From Thioalkalivibrio sp. ALJT (GTDB lineage Bacteria; Pseudomonadota; Gammaproteobacteria; Ectothiorhodospirales; Ectothiorhodospiraceae), in assembly GCF_000381825.1 (NCBI RefSeq), contig NZ_KB907128.1, forward strand, positions 1 through 64,000: a stretch of DNA of 64,000 bases, in the 5' to 3' direction. Within the stretch, counting starts at the first letter, position 1. Each line of letters begins with the position of its first letter. Made by a program: the position numbers and the translations under genes. Below, piece by piece: positions 35,038 to 43,161 of this stretch. The notes beneath the pieces were generated by a model. That model did not search any database, was not told where the DNA came from, and worked only from the letters and a program-made list of their open reading frames with translations.

Positions 35038-35668
35038 GCCACCCGCAATCTTCGCGGCGGACTGCCGGGCCTGTTCGCGCCTGGCCACGTTCCTGGCGGA
35101 TGTCCGGGCGCAGCACCCTGACTACCATGCCGCACCGGTGCCCTCCTTCGGGCCGTTGACGGCACGTCTGTTGATCGTGGGGCTGGCGCCCGGGATGCAC
35201 GGTGCCAATGCGACCGGGCGCCCGTTCACCGGAGATTACGCAGGGGTGCTGCTGTACGAGACCCTGCACGCGCACGGCTTTGCCAGCGCGCCGGAGAGCA
35301 CACGGGCAGACGACGGACTGGAGCTCATCGACTGCCGCATTACCAACGCGGTGAAATGCCTGCCGCCGCAGAACAAGCCCACCACCGCGGAGATCCGTAC
35401 CTGCAACGGCTTCCTTGCCGCCGAGATGGCGGCCATGCAGCCGCAGGTGATCTTGGCGCTGGGCAAGATCGCGCATGATGCCATCCTGCGTGCAAAGGGC
35501 CTGCCGTTGTCCAGCCTGCGGTTCGCCCATGGCGCGGAGCACGAGCTGGACGCGAACACCCTCCTGGTCGACTCTTACCACTGCTCGCGCTACAACACCC
35601 AGACCCGCCGCCTGACCCCGGCGATGTTCCGCGACCTGTTCGCCCGTATCCGCCGCGACCTCGGCTAA
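35027..35668 (+). CDS. Family 5 uracil-DNA glycosylase (UdgB-like)
   Basis: 213 residues. Motif A reads GLAPGMHGANATGRPFTGD, where family 5 enzymes lack the polar catalytic residue of family 1; a middle NAVKCLPPQNKPTTAE and late SYHCSRYNTQTRRLT motif follow. Cysteines at DCRACSRL, DCRITNAVKC and TCNG would ligate an iron-sulfur cluster. It removes uracil and deaminated bases from DNA. Overlap with the CYTH gene implies one transcript. Confidence 0.88.
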   Translation: MPPEPPAIFAADCRACSRLATFLADVRAQHPDYHAAPVPSFGPLTARLLIVGLAPGMHGANATGRPFTGDYAGVLLYETLHAHGFASAPESTRADDGLELIDCRITNAVKCLPPQNKPTTAEIRTCNGFLAAEMAAMQPQVILALGKIAHDAILRAKGLPLSSLRFAHGAEHELDANTLLVDSYHCSRYNTQTRRLTPAMFRDLFARIRRDLG

Positions 35669-35711
35669 CCGGTCCAGCCATTGTCCCGCCAGGCCCCGTT
35701 GCATCGCTCGT

Positions 35712-35877
35712 GGAGCCTGTCGGAGTGGGGACGGATCGGCTGTGCGTGCGGGACAGCGCTCCCTTTTCCGCGCGCGCTCTCGGTCCATCGTCCCCACTAT
35801 GCGCCCCGAGAGACCCCCAAAAAGCCTCGCTTTCCTGCCCGACACTCGCGACGATCGCTCCGACCCGCCAGGCTCCC
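35712..35877 (+). repeat. Long inverted-repeat-ended intergenic element (copy 4)
   Basis: About 166 bases starting GGAGCCTGTCGGAGTGGGGA and ending GACCCGCCAGGCTCCC. It aligns with the reverse complement of 18532-18697 over the whole length. It fills most of the gap between the glycosylase gene and uvrC. Confidence 0.8.
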
Positions 35878-35994
35878 GGGCCGGCCAGCGTCCATTCGGC
35901 ACATCCTCAGGTTGCCCCTGGCGGCGGTTCTTGCACGCACCGGGCGCGGTATTGATGCCGGAGCAGGGGGCAGTTCCGGTATCCTGAGGGCACC

Positions 35995-37824
35995 ATGAGT
36001 ACCCCCGAGACTGGATTCGACCCCAAGGCCTTTCTGCAGACGCTGACGCAGTCGCCGGGCGTCTACCAGATGCTGGATAGCGCCGGTACAGTGCTCTACG
36101 TGGGCAAGGCGCGCAACTTGAAAAGCCGCGTGGCCAGCTACTTCCGTGGCAGTGATGATCGCGGGCCGCGCATCCGTTCGATGGTGCGCCAGATCGCCGA
36201 TATCCGCGTGGCGGTGACGCACACCGAGGCCGAGGCGTTACTGCTGGAGGCCAACCTGATCAAGCGCCACCGGCCGCGCTACAACGTGCTGTTGCGTGAT
36301 GACAAGAGCTATCCCTATATCTTTGTCTCCAACCAGGAGTACCCGCGTCTTGGCTTCCACCGTGGTGCGAAGAAGAAAGGGGTGCGCTACTTCGGTCCGT
36401 ACCCGTCAGCGGGTGCGGTGCGCGAGAGCCTGGCGCTGTTGCAGAAGCTGTTTCAGGTGCGCCAGTGCGAGGACAGCGTCTTCGCCCACCGCTCGCGGCC
36501 CTGCCTGCAGTATCAGATCGGCCGCTGCACGGCGCCCTGCGTGGAGTACATCACCCCCGAGGAATATGCCCGCGATGTCGAGTCCTCGGTGCAGTTCCTG
36601 CAGGGCAAGAGCGATGCCGTCATCGCGGATCTGATGCAGCGTATGGAGGCGGCCTCACAACGGCTGGACTTCGAACATGCCGCGCGCCTGCGCGATCAGA
36701 TCGCGCGGCTGCGCCAGATCTCGGAACAGCAGTTTGTCGCCGGCGGAGAGGGCGAGGCCGATGTATTCGCCCTGGCTCGCGCGGGCGGCACGGTCGCGGT
36801 AGAGATCTTCTTCGTGCGAGGTGGCCAGAATCTGGGCAACGCCGAGCTGTTTCCGAATGTGCCCGATGCCACCGGGACGGACGAGGTCATGGCGGCCGTG
36901 CTGGCACAGTACTACGCCGAGCGCGAGCCGCCGGCGCGGGTGCTGTTGTCGCACGCGCCCGACGGCGCCGAAGGCCTGGAGGCCTTCCTGGCGGAGCGCC
37001 GCGGCGGGCGCAAGGTCAACCTGGCGTGGTCGCTGCGCGGGGAACGCGCACGCTGGCTGGAAATGGCGCAGCGCAATGCGGAGCTGGCCCTGAAGACACG
37101 CATGGCCAGCCAGGCCGGGCAAAGCGTGCGCCTGGACGCGCTGACCGCTGCCCTGAATCTGGAGGCCCCGCCCCGGCGCATGGAGTGCTTCGATATCTCG
37201 CATACCGGGGGCGAGGGTACCGTGGCCTCCTGTGTGGTGTTCGGGCCCGAGGGGCCCCTCAAGTCGGATTACCGCCGGTTCAATATCGAGGGCATTGAGC
37301 CGGGGGATGACTACGCCGCGATGCATCAGGCCCTTGGCCGTCGTTTCGCGCGGCTGAAGAAGGGGGAGGGTCAGGAACCCGATATCCTCTTTATCGATGG
37401 TGGCAAGGGCCAGGTGACTCAGGCCCTGAACGTGCTGGAAGATCTTGGCCTCGATCACATTCGTGTGGTCGGTGTGGCCAAGGGCGAGGAGCGCAAGCCG
37501 GGCATGGAAACCCTGATATTGAGCGGGGTAGAGGCCCCCTCTATACTGCCTGCGCACTCGGGCGCACTGCATTTGATCCAGCAGATCCGCGACGAGGCAC
37601 ACCGCTTTGCGATCACCGGGCACCGTGCTCGCCGCGCGAAGGCGCGCCGGGAATCCACGCTGGAGGCCATTCCCGGTCTGGGGCCGAAGCGTCGGAGCGC
37701 CCTGCTGCGGCACTTCGGCGGGTTGCGCGGGGTGAGCCGGGCCGGGGTGGACGAGCTCGCCAAGGTGCCGGGTATCCATCGCCGCCTGGCGCAGGCCATT
37801 CACGACCAGTTTCACGAGGGCTGA
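35995..37824 (+). CDS. uvrC: UvrC, excinuclease subunit
   Basis: 609 residues with all parts of UvrC: the GIY-YIG nuclease (GVYQMLDSAGTVLYVGKARN, residues 20-39), a UVR motif near residue 205-240, the C-terminal RNase H-like endonuclease (ECFDISHTGGEGTVASCVVF and LFIDGGKGQVTQAL) and terminal helix-hairpin-helix motifs (AIPGLGPKRRSALLRHFGG). UvrC makes both cuts in nucleotide excision repair. GAGGG precedes the ATG at 35995. pgsA follows after 9 bases, the usual gammaproteobacterial order. Confidence 0.97.
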   Translation: MSTPETGFDPKAFLQTLTQSPGVYQMLDSAGTVLYVGKARNLKSRVASYFRGSDDRGPRIRSMVRQIADIRVAVTHTEAEALLLEANLIKRHRPRYNVLLRDDKSYPYIFVSNQEYPRLGFHRGAKKKGVRYFGPYPSAGAVRESLALLQKLFQVRQCEDSVFAHRSRPCLQYQIGRCTAPCVEYITPEEYARDVESSVQFLQGKSDAVIADLMQRMEAASQRLDFEHAARLRDQIARLRQISEQQFVAGGEGEADVFALARAGGTVAVEIFFVRGGQNLGNAELFPNVPDATGTDEVMAAVLAQYYAEREPPARVLLSHAPDGAEGLEAFLAERRGGRKVNLAWSLRGERARWLEMAQRNAELALKTRMASQAGQSVRLDALTAALNLEAPPRRMECFDISHTGGEGTVASCVVFGPEGPLKSDYRRFNIEGIEPGDDYAAMHQALGRRFARLKKGEGQEPDILFIDGGKGQVTQALNVLEDLGLDHIRVVGVAKGEERKPGMETLILSGVEAPSILPAHSGALHLIQQIRDEAHRFAITGHRARRAKARRESTLEAIPGLGPKRRSALLRHFGGLRGVSRAGVDELAKVPGIHRRLAQAIHDQFHEG

Positions 37825-37833
37825 TACACACCG

Positions 37834-38385
37834 ATGATGTCGCAATTGCCAACCTGGCTGACCTGGTCACGGATCGTCATGATCCCGCTGCTGGTGCTCG
37901 TGTTCTACGGCCTGTCGATGCCGACTGCAGGGATCACCGCAGCGGTCATCTTTGCCCTTGCCGGGGCGACGGACTGGCTGGATGGCTACCTGGCCCGGCG
38001 CTGGGAGGTAACCAGCCGTTTCGGGGCGTTCCTGGACCCGGTGGCGGACAAGCTGATCGTGGCCGCCGCGCTGGTGCTGGTGGTCAGCCACAATCCCGGA
38101 GTGGGTCTGGCTCTGGCGGCCATCGTGATCATTGGCCGCGAGATCGCGATCTCCGCGCTGCGTGAGTGGATGGCGGAGATTGGGGCCAGCGCAAAGGTCG
38201 CCGTGTCCTGGATCGGCAAGGTCAAGACCACTGCGCAGATGCTCGCGATCTTCCTGTTGCTGTGGGCCGAGCCGGTGGCGGGGCTTCCCACCTTCCTGAT
38301 CGGCGAATGGTTGCTGTATCTGGCGGCTGCGCTCACGCTGGTGTCGATGATTCAGTACATGCTGGCGGCCGCGCGCGAACAGTAG
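37834..38385 (+). CDS. pgsA: Phosphatidylglycerophosphate synthase
   Basis: 183 residues, four to six membrane helices, and the CDP-alcohol phosphotransferase motif: ATDWLDGYLARRWEVTSRFG followed by AFLDPVADKL, giving the D-x2-DG-x2-AR-x8-G-x3-D-x3-D pattern at residues about 48-70. It makes phosphatidylglycerophosphate from CDP-diacylglycerol. Follows uvrC and precedes tRNA-Gly. Confidence 0.96.
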   Translation: MMSQLPTWLTWSRIVMIPLLVLVFYGLSMPTAGITAAVIFALAGATDWLDGYLARRWEVTSRFGAFLDPVADKLIVAAALVLVVSHNPGVGLALAAIVIIGREIAISALREWMAEIGASAKVAVSWIGKVKTTAQMLAIFLLLWAEPVAGLPTFLIGEWLLYLAAALTLVSMIQYMLAAAREQ

Positions 38386-38445
38386 TCGCCCCGGGCCTTT
38401 GGTGTCGCTTCTTCAGGGGGGCGCAATTTTCGGGCCGTCAGGGTG

Positions 38446-38473
38446 TTGACGTGTCCGAATTCTGCGGTAGAAT
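38446..38473 (+). promoter_or_regulatory. Sigma-70 promoter of tRNA-Gly
   Basis: TTGACG (38446-38451), a 16-base spacer and TAGAAT (38468-38473), 18 bases before the mature tRNA. Confidence 0.8.
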
Positions 38474-38491
38474 ACGCGGCGTTAATGGAGA

Positions 38492-38567
38492 GCGGGAATA
38501 GCTCAGCTGGTAGAGCACAACCTTGCCAAGGTTGGGGTCGCGAGTTCGAATCTCGTTTCCCGCTCCA
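38492..38567 (+). tRNA. tRNA-Gly (GCC)
   Basis: Full cloverleaf: acceptor GCGGGAA (38492-38498) pairs with TTCCCGC (38557-38563), discriminator T and encoded CCA. The anticodon arm CAACC-TTGCCAA-GGTTG carries GCC; GTTCGAA in the T arm is standard. Confidence 0.98.
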
Positions 38568-38580
38568 ACAGACTTCTGAA

Positions 38581-38602
38581 ACCCCGGTTCAGCCGGGGTT
38601 TT
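38581..38602 (+). terminator. Rho-independent terminator after tRNA-Gly
   Basis: ACCCCGG (38581-38587) and CCGGGGT (38593-38599) with TTTT following. Confidence 0.88.
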
Positions 38603-38655
38603 CTGTTTCGGCCACGGGAATGGTAATGTTTCCCGGTCCGGAACCCGCCGCTCAA

Positions 38656-38729
38656 GGCTGGGTGGCAGAGTGGTTATGCAGCGGACTGCAAATCCGTGTA
38701 CGCCGGTTCGATTCCGACCCCAGCCTCCA
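38656..38729 (+). tRNA. tRNA-Cys (GCA)
   Basis: Acceptor GGCTGGG (38656-38662) pairs with CCCAGCC (38719-38725), discriminator T and encoded CCA. The anticodon loop CTGCAAA carries GCA. It follows the terminator of tRNA-Gly, so it needs its own promoter or read-through. Confidence 0.97.
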
Positions 38730-38737
38730 GTTGCAGT

Positions 38738-38777
38738 AAACGCACAGGGCCGCCCTTTGGGGCGGCCCTGTGCGTTT
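38738..38777 (+). terminator. Very strong terminator after tRNA-Cys
   Basis: AAACGCACAGGGCCGCC pairs with GGCGGCCCTGTGCGTTT, a stem of some 17 base pairs with a short loop and flanking A and T runs, likely working in both directions. Confidence 0.9.
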
Positions 38778-38994
38778 GGAGAGGCACGCCGGATTCACCT
38801 GGTCGCGCGCGAGCACGCTTTTGCGGGCGAATTCAGCATGCCATTGCATTGGATCCACGCGGGGGTGGAGGCCGCGGTATTTTCGAGGCTATGCGATCGA
38901 CTTAGTCCAAAAGTACCGTCCATCGCTCAAAAACGACCGCTCATCGGTTTTCGCGGCGAGTGACTGGATTTCCTCACGGGGTTTGCTAGTTTTG

Positions 38995-39056
38995 TGACCG
39001 GGGCAGGGAAGCCCCTCAAGGGTCGTCCGGGAAGGGAATCCGGGACGGCCCTTTTC
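38995..39056 (+). ncRNA. Candidate small RNA 3' end with terminator, no adjacent gene
   Basis: Two hairpins in a row: GGGGC/GCCCC (39000-39015) and a longer stem from AAGGGTCGTCCGG to CCGGGACGGCCCTT (39018-39053) ending in TTTT. No gene ends nearby on the plus strand apart from tRNA-Cys, which already has a terminator at 38738-38777, so the hairpins may end an unannotated RNA starting somewhere in 38780-38990. No clear promoter was found. Between 39057 and 39234 I see no gene. Confidence 0.35.
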
Positions 39057-39234
39057 TGTTTCGCGTGTCGGGCAGCTTTGACCCGACACCGTCGCGCTCC
39101 GCGACTGCTCCGTGCTCTTCCCGGCCAGGGTGCGGGCAGACCTCGGCCCGACGGGCCGCGCTCGGGTTCGAGAGCCTCCCCCTTTCTCCCTCACTCTTTC
39201 GGCGCATAGGCGCCGCGAGGGGACGAACATGGTG

Positions 39235-39282
39235 TCGTTTTCCCGCCACGCTCGCGACGATTACCCAAACCCGCCAGGCTCG
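39235..39282 (+). repeat. Partial copy of the inverted-repeat-ended element (right end only)
   Basis: CGCTCGCGACGATTACCCAA then ACCCGCCAGGCTCG matches the right ends of the elements at 18532-18697 and 35712-35877. No left end was found within 200 bases. Confidence 0.6.
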
Positions 39283-39454
39283 CTGGTCGCGATAGAAGCC
39301 GCGATCACCCTCCGGCCGTACCCGAAAGCGCGCGGTACAAGGCATGGACAACGCGGAATAACAATATTTAGACTCAGTTTACAGTGGGTAATACGGCGAC
39401 GGCCTGGAACCCATGCGTTGCGCACAGGCCGCCGAGACAAGGACGGGGGTCAGG

Positions 39455-40648
39455 ATGGTCGAACGGTTACTCGATCAGCACATACGCTACGGGACCTTTG
39501 TGCTGCGGCACCCGGATGGCCGCGAGCAGCGTTTCGGTAGCGGTACGCCGGAGATCACGATGCAGCTGCATGACCGGGCGGCGCTGCGCAAGATCGGCCG
39601 CGACCCGGGGTTTCAGCTGGGCGAGACCTACATGAACGGCATGTGGTCGCCTGGCCCCGAGGGCCTGCAGGTGTTCCTGGATGTGGCCATGCGCAACTTC
39701 GCGCCGATGTTCCAGCGGCGCGTCAATCCGGCGGTGCGCATGCTGCGCGCGCTGATCGAGCAGGGCAACAAGGTGGCGCGCTGCTACCAGAACATCGCCC
39801 ATCACTATGACGTCGATGAATGGCTTTATCGCCAATTCCTGGACGAGGGCATGTTCTACAGCTGCGCCTATTTCGAACGGCCCGATATGACGCTGGAGGA
39901 AGCGCAGCAGGCCAAGTGCGCGATGCTGCGCAGGAAGCTGCGCCTGGAACCCGGTATGCGGGTCCTTGATATCGGTTGCGGCTGGGGCGGCCTGGCTTTC
40001 CATCTGGCCGAGCACGCGGACGTGCAGGTCGACGGCGTGACGCTATCCCGGGAGCAGCTGCGGGTGGCCCGGGAGGAGGCCGGGCGACGCGGGCTGGAGG
40101 ATCGGGTGCGGTTTCTCTACCAGGATTACCGCGAGCACGAGGACCAGTACGACCGGATTGTCAGCGTCGGCATGTTCGAGCATGTCGGCACACCCAACTA
40201 CGGTACGTTCTTCCAGCGGGTACACGACCTCCTGCCGCCCGACGGCATTGCCGTGCTGCATACCATCGGGCGGCAGGGGCCGCCGGGCACCTCCAACCCG
40301 TGGCTCAGCAAGTACATCTTTCCGGGTGGGTACACCCCGGCGCTGTCCGAGGTGATGAGTGCGCTGGAACCCACCCCGCTGTACACCACGGATGTTGAGC
40401 TGTGGCGGTTGCACTATGCAGATACGCTGGCCGAGTGGTATCGCCGCTTCCAGAAGGTCCGGGCCGAGGCCGTGACGCGCTTTGACGAGCGCTTCTGCCG
40501 GATGTGGGAGTTCTATCTGGCCAGCTGCGAGGGCACCTTCCGCTGGTGGGGGCAGGTGGTCTTCCACGTGCAGATGGCCAGGCAGCAGGACGCGGTGCCG
40601 CTGACGCGCGACTACCTCTACCGCGACGATGTCTCCAAGGTGGTCTGA
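39455..40648 (+). CDS. cfa: Cyclopropane-fatty-acyl-phospholipid synthase family enzyme
   Basis: 397 residues. The SAM-binding motif is MRVLDIGCGWGGLAFHLAE (residues about 168-186), preceded by the family block IAHHYDVDEWLYRQFLDEGM and FYSCAYF and followed by SVGMFEHVG. C-terminal FPGGYTPALSEV and FRWWGQVVFHVQMA agree with Cfa. It methylenates unsaturated fatty acids in membrane phospholipids, a stress adaptation. Start at 39455 is preferred to 39413 on family alignment and because the extra 14 residues are not Cfa-like. Stands alone. Confidence 0.93.
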   Translation: MVERLLDQHIRYGTFVLRHPDGREQRFGSGTPEITMQLHDRAALRKIGRDPGFQLGETYMNGMWSPGPEGLQVFLDVAMRNFAPMFQRRVNPAVRMLRALIEQGNKVARCYQNIAHHYDVDEWLYRQFLDEGMFYSCAYFERPDMTLEEAQQAKCAMLRRKLRLEPGMRVLDIGCGWGGLAFHLAEHADVQVDGVTLSREQLRVAREEAGRRGLEDRVRFLYQDYREHEDQYDRIVSVGMFEHVGTPNYGTFFQRVHDLLPPDGIAVLHTIGRQGPPGTSNPWLSKYIFPGGYTPALSEVMSALEPTPLYTTDVELWRLHYADTLAEWYRRFQKVRAEAVTRFDERFCRMWEFYLASCEGTFRWWGQVVFHVQMARQQDAVPLTRDYLYRDDVSKVV

Positions 40649-40810
40649 GGCCCGGGCACGGCGCAGCGACGCGGCCTGAAGGGGGCGCGAATGCGCCTGG
40701 AAGGGCGCGAAAACGGGGGCCGGAGCGCGCGAACCGAACGCACTTTCCTTACACTAATGGGAATGTTGCGGCCATGCCGGCGGTGACCATCCATTCCGGA
40801 GCAGGGGCGC

Positions 40811-42709
40811 GTGTTCGGTCGCTTTCGTAAACGCAGGGAGGCATCGGGTCAGGAAGACCCGCAGGCCGTCGGGCCGTCGCAGGAGAACGTCCTGATCGAG
40901 GCGGCCGGCCGCAGCCGCATCACCGAGGTGGCGGCCACCGCGCGGCGCGTCCCCTGGTCGCTCAATTTCCTCCAGCTGCTGTGGGCGGCGGGACCGGTCA
41001 CGTTCCTGGCGATGCAGGGCGGGTATTTTCTGGGCTTCGGGCATGCGGCCCCGACACAGAATTTCATCTTCTTCGCCGTCTATACCTTGCTGTTCGGGGT
41101 GATCGGCCTGGTGGCGCGCTTTGTCGCCGATGCCACCCGGGGCAAACGCCAGGAACAGTCGCGCGACCAGCTGCGCAACACGATCGACCTGCTGCCGGAC
41201 CTGCTGTTCGTGACCCGTGATCTGGCCATGAGCGAGCTCGCACCGGACATGCGCCGGCGCAAGGCGGCCGAGGTGCTGCTCCACGAGGTGGATATCTCGC
41301 CCGAGGGGGTGGCCGTCGCGGTGCGCGAGATGACCGGCGAGACCAGCCTGGCGGCTGCCGCGGAGCAGATCGAGATCTATCGCCGCCTGGGCCTGCGCTC
41401 GCGCGTGGGCGATCTGGTGGGCGCGACCGAGGATTCCCGGCTCGCGGCCCTGGAAAAGCTGCACCACGAGGCCCCGGAGGTCGCCGACCTGTTGCGTGAT
41501 CGGCTGCGCGGCGTGGCGCCGACCCAGGAGGATGGCGTGCGTCGCGTGGATCAGTTCCTGGACCGCCTGTTTTCTGCCGCCGATGCCGACGACCTGGCCC
41601 GGTGCACCCTCGACGATGTGCAGGCGATCTTCGTGCTCGCGTTCGAGCTCGTGAACGGGCGTCAGATCAAGCGCCTGAGCTTCGAATGGTCCGGTGGCTG
41701 GCGGCTCGGGGCCGCCCTGGATCGGCTGGAATCCCAGGGCAACCGCTTTCGTGTGGCGCAGGCCGGGGTGGTCAGCCGCCTGCGCTCGCTCGGTATTCTG
41801 CTGTCCCAGAGCGATGCCTCGGGGCTGGACCCGCAGGTCCTGCGCGAGCCCGTAACGGACCTGGGGCGCCAGATCCTGGAGGCCCTTCGTACTCTGGAGG
41901 ACCGGGAGCCGGACGAGCATTCGTCGGAAGGGCAGCTCCTGGGGCTGGCACTGCGGCGGGTCGAGGACCTGCGCGAGGCGCGCGACCAGCTGATGCAGGC
42001 GCAGAGCCGTTATGCCAATGCGGTGGAGCGCTGGGAGGCCCTGCGCCGCGCCCAGGTGGAGAAGCGGGGCGAGAAGCGCTGGTTCAAGCGCAGTGTGCGC
42101 GGTATCCGGGTCAGCGAGGAGCTGATCGAGCTGACCGATGACCAGAAGCTGAAGCTGGCCAACGACTTCTGCAACTTCCTTAAGGAGTTGAAGATCCAGC
42201 GTGAGGGCGACCTGTTCTACTTCGGAGGGGCAGCGCTGGACGCCGAGACGGCCAAGCGCATCGGCATCCAGCTGGCCCTGATCCTGGAGCCGCTGGTGGA
42301 CCTCACCAACCCGAGCATCCAGCGTGCGATCTACGCCAACCCGGCCGCGTATCTCGGGGGGCTGTATGTGGGCATGAGCGCGGATGCCAAGGCGGGTCTG
42401 GGCTCGGCCATGGTGCGCAAGGTGCGGCAGGACCTCGGGCGCACGGCCGAGTGGCTCGCCTTGCGGCTTACGCGCATCTACCACCTGCCGCTGAGTGAGC
42501 CGATGCAGGCCTTCCTGGTGAATCACTACGGGGCCAATCCGGAACGTCTGGCCATGCTGGCCACGCACGCGGGGGAGGAATCGCAACCGGTGGCGCTGCG
42601 TGCAGAACGCTCGCCCGAATTTGATGCGATGCTCCAGGACAAGACCTGGGGACGCCTGCTCAAACGTGGCACCCGTTACCTGCAGGCGGAAGAGCGCCGC
42701 CGGCGCTGA
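40811..42709 (+). CDS. Large membrane-anchored protein of unknown function
   Basis: 632 residues from a GTG at 40811. After a charged N terminus it has two membrane helices (about residues 50-75 and 83-106), then some 520 soluble, mostly helical residues with many Arg/Glu pairs and coiled-coil tendency (for example residues 380-430). No catalytic motif is visible. The topology would put the long C-terminal part in the cytoplasm if the two helices form a hairpin. I do not recognise the family. It lies directly upstream of the cobalamin riboswitch but its own stop comes before that leader. Confidence 0.75.
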   Translation: MFGRFRKRREASGQEDPQAVGPSQENVLIEAAGRSRITEVAATARRVPWSLNFLQLLWAAGPVTFLAMQGGYFLGFGHAAPTQNFIFFAVYTLLFGVIGLVARFVADATRGKRQEQSRDQLRNTIDLLPDLLFVTRDLAMSELAPDMRRRKAAEVLLHEVDISPEGVAVAVREMTGETSLAAAAEQIEIYRRLGLRSRVGDLVGATEDSRLAALEKLHHEAPEVADLLRDRLRGVAPTQEDGVRRVDQFLDRLFSAADADDLARCTLDDVQAIFVLAFELVNGRQIKRLSFEWSGGWRLGAALDRLESQGNRFRVAQAGVVSRLRSLGILLSQSDASGLDPQVLREPVTDLGRQILEALRTLEDREPDEHSSEGQLLGLALRRVEDLREARDQLMQAQSRYANAVERWEALRRAQVEKRGEKRWFKRSVRGIRVSEELIELTDDQKLKLANDFCNFLKELKIQREGDLFYFGGAALDAETAKRIGIQLALILEPLVDLTNPSIQRAIYANPAAYLGGLYVGMSADAKAGLGSAMVRKVRQDLGRTAEWLALRLTRIYHLPLSEPMQAFLVNHYGANPERLAMLATHAGEESQPVALRAERSPEFDAMLQDKTWGRLLKRGTRYLQAEERRRR

Positions 42710-42796
42710 GCCGCTGCATTGCCGGGCATGGCCGCCCCCGAAATGGCGCGGGTTGGTATTTTTGTGCCCAATTGTGTACTCTTCGCGGCGTTTCCT

Positions 42797-43006
42797 GGTA
42801 CCCGACCGGCTGCTGCAGGCGGGTTAAACGGGAAGTTCGGTGGGTCCGTCTCGCGCCAGCGAGGGATGAATCCGACGCTGCCCCCGCAACGGTGATCGAG
42901 CGGGGACCGCTCTCGGCGGTTCCCCACGGTCGCGGCATACCGCCACTGAGCAGACGCTCGGGAAGGCGCCGCGCCCGCAGCTCGTCAGCCCGGAGACCGG
43001 CCAGGG
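42797..43006 (+). promoter_or_regulatory. Cobalamin riboswitch (btuB leader)
   Basis: All conserved parts are present: GGTACCC at the 5' end, TTAAACGGGAAGTTCGGTG, GCTGCCCCCGCAACGGTGA (the core with CCCCGCAAC), CACTG with CGGGAAGGCG, and the B12 box GTCAGCCCGGAGACCGGCC at the 3' end. It lies 155 bases upstream of the btuB start and should shut the operon off when cobalamin is plentiful. The expression platform lies in 43007-43161; I could not assign it to transcription or translation. Confidence 0.95.
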
Positions 43007-43161
43007 AATGATCGCGCGGCATGCGGTGGGCATGCGAGGCGGATGATCGCGCCTGGCTGCGAGCCGATGGTGGCCGATCCCCCTCGTGTCCGTATTCCCC
43101 TGTCCGCACGATCCCGACGAATCAACGGCGTGCGGGCGGCTCGCCGGGAGACACGGACGAC

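Noticed and set aside
38492-39454. A possible integration site (tRNA-Gly or tRNA-Cys) for a genomic island
   Set aside because: No integrase, no repeat of the tRNA 3' end and no foreign gene block were found beside the tRNAs.
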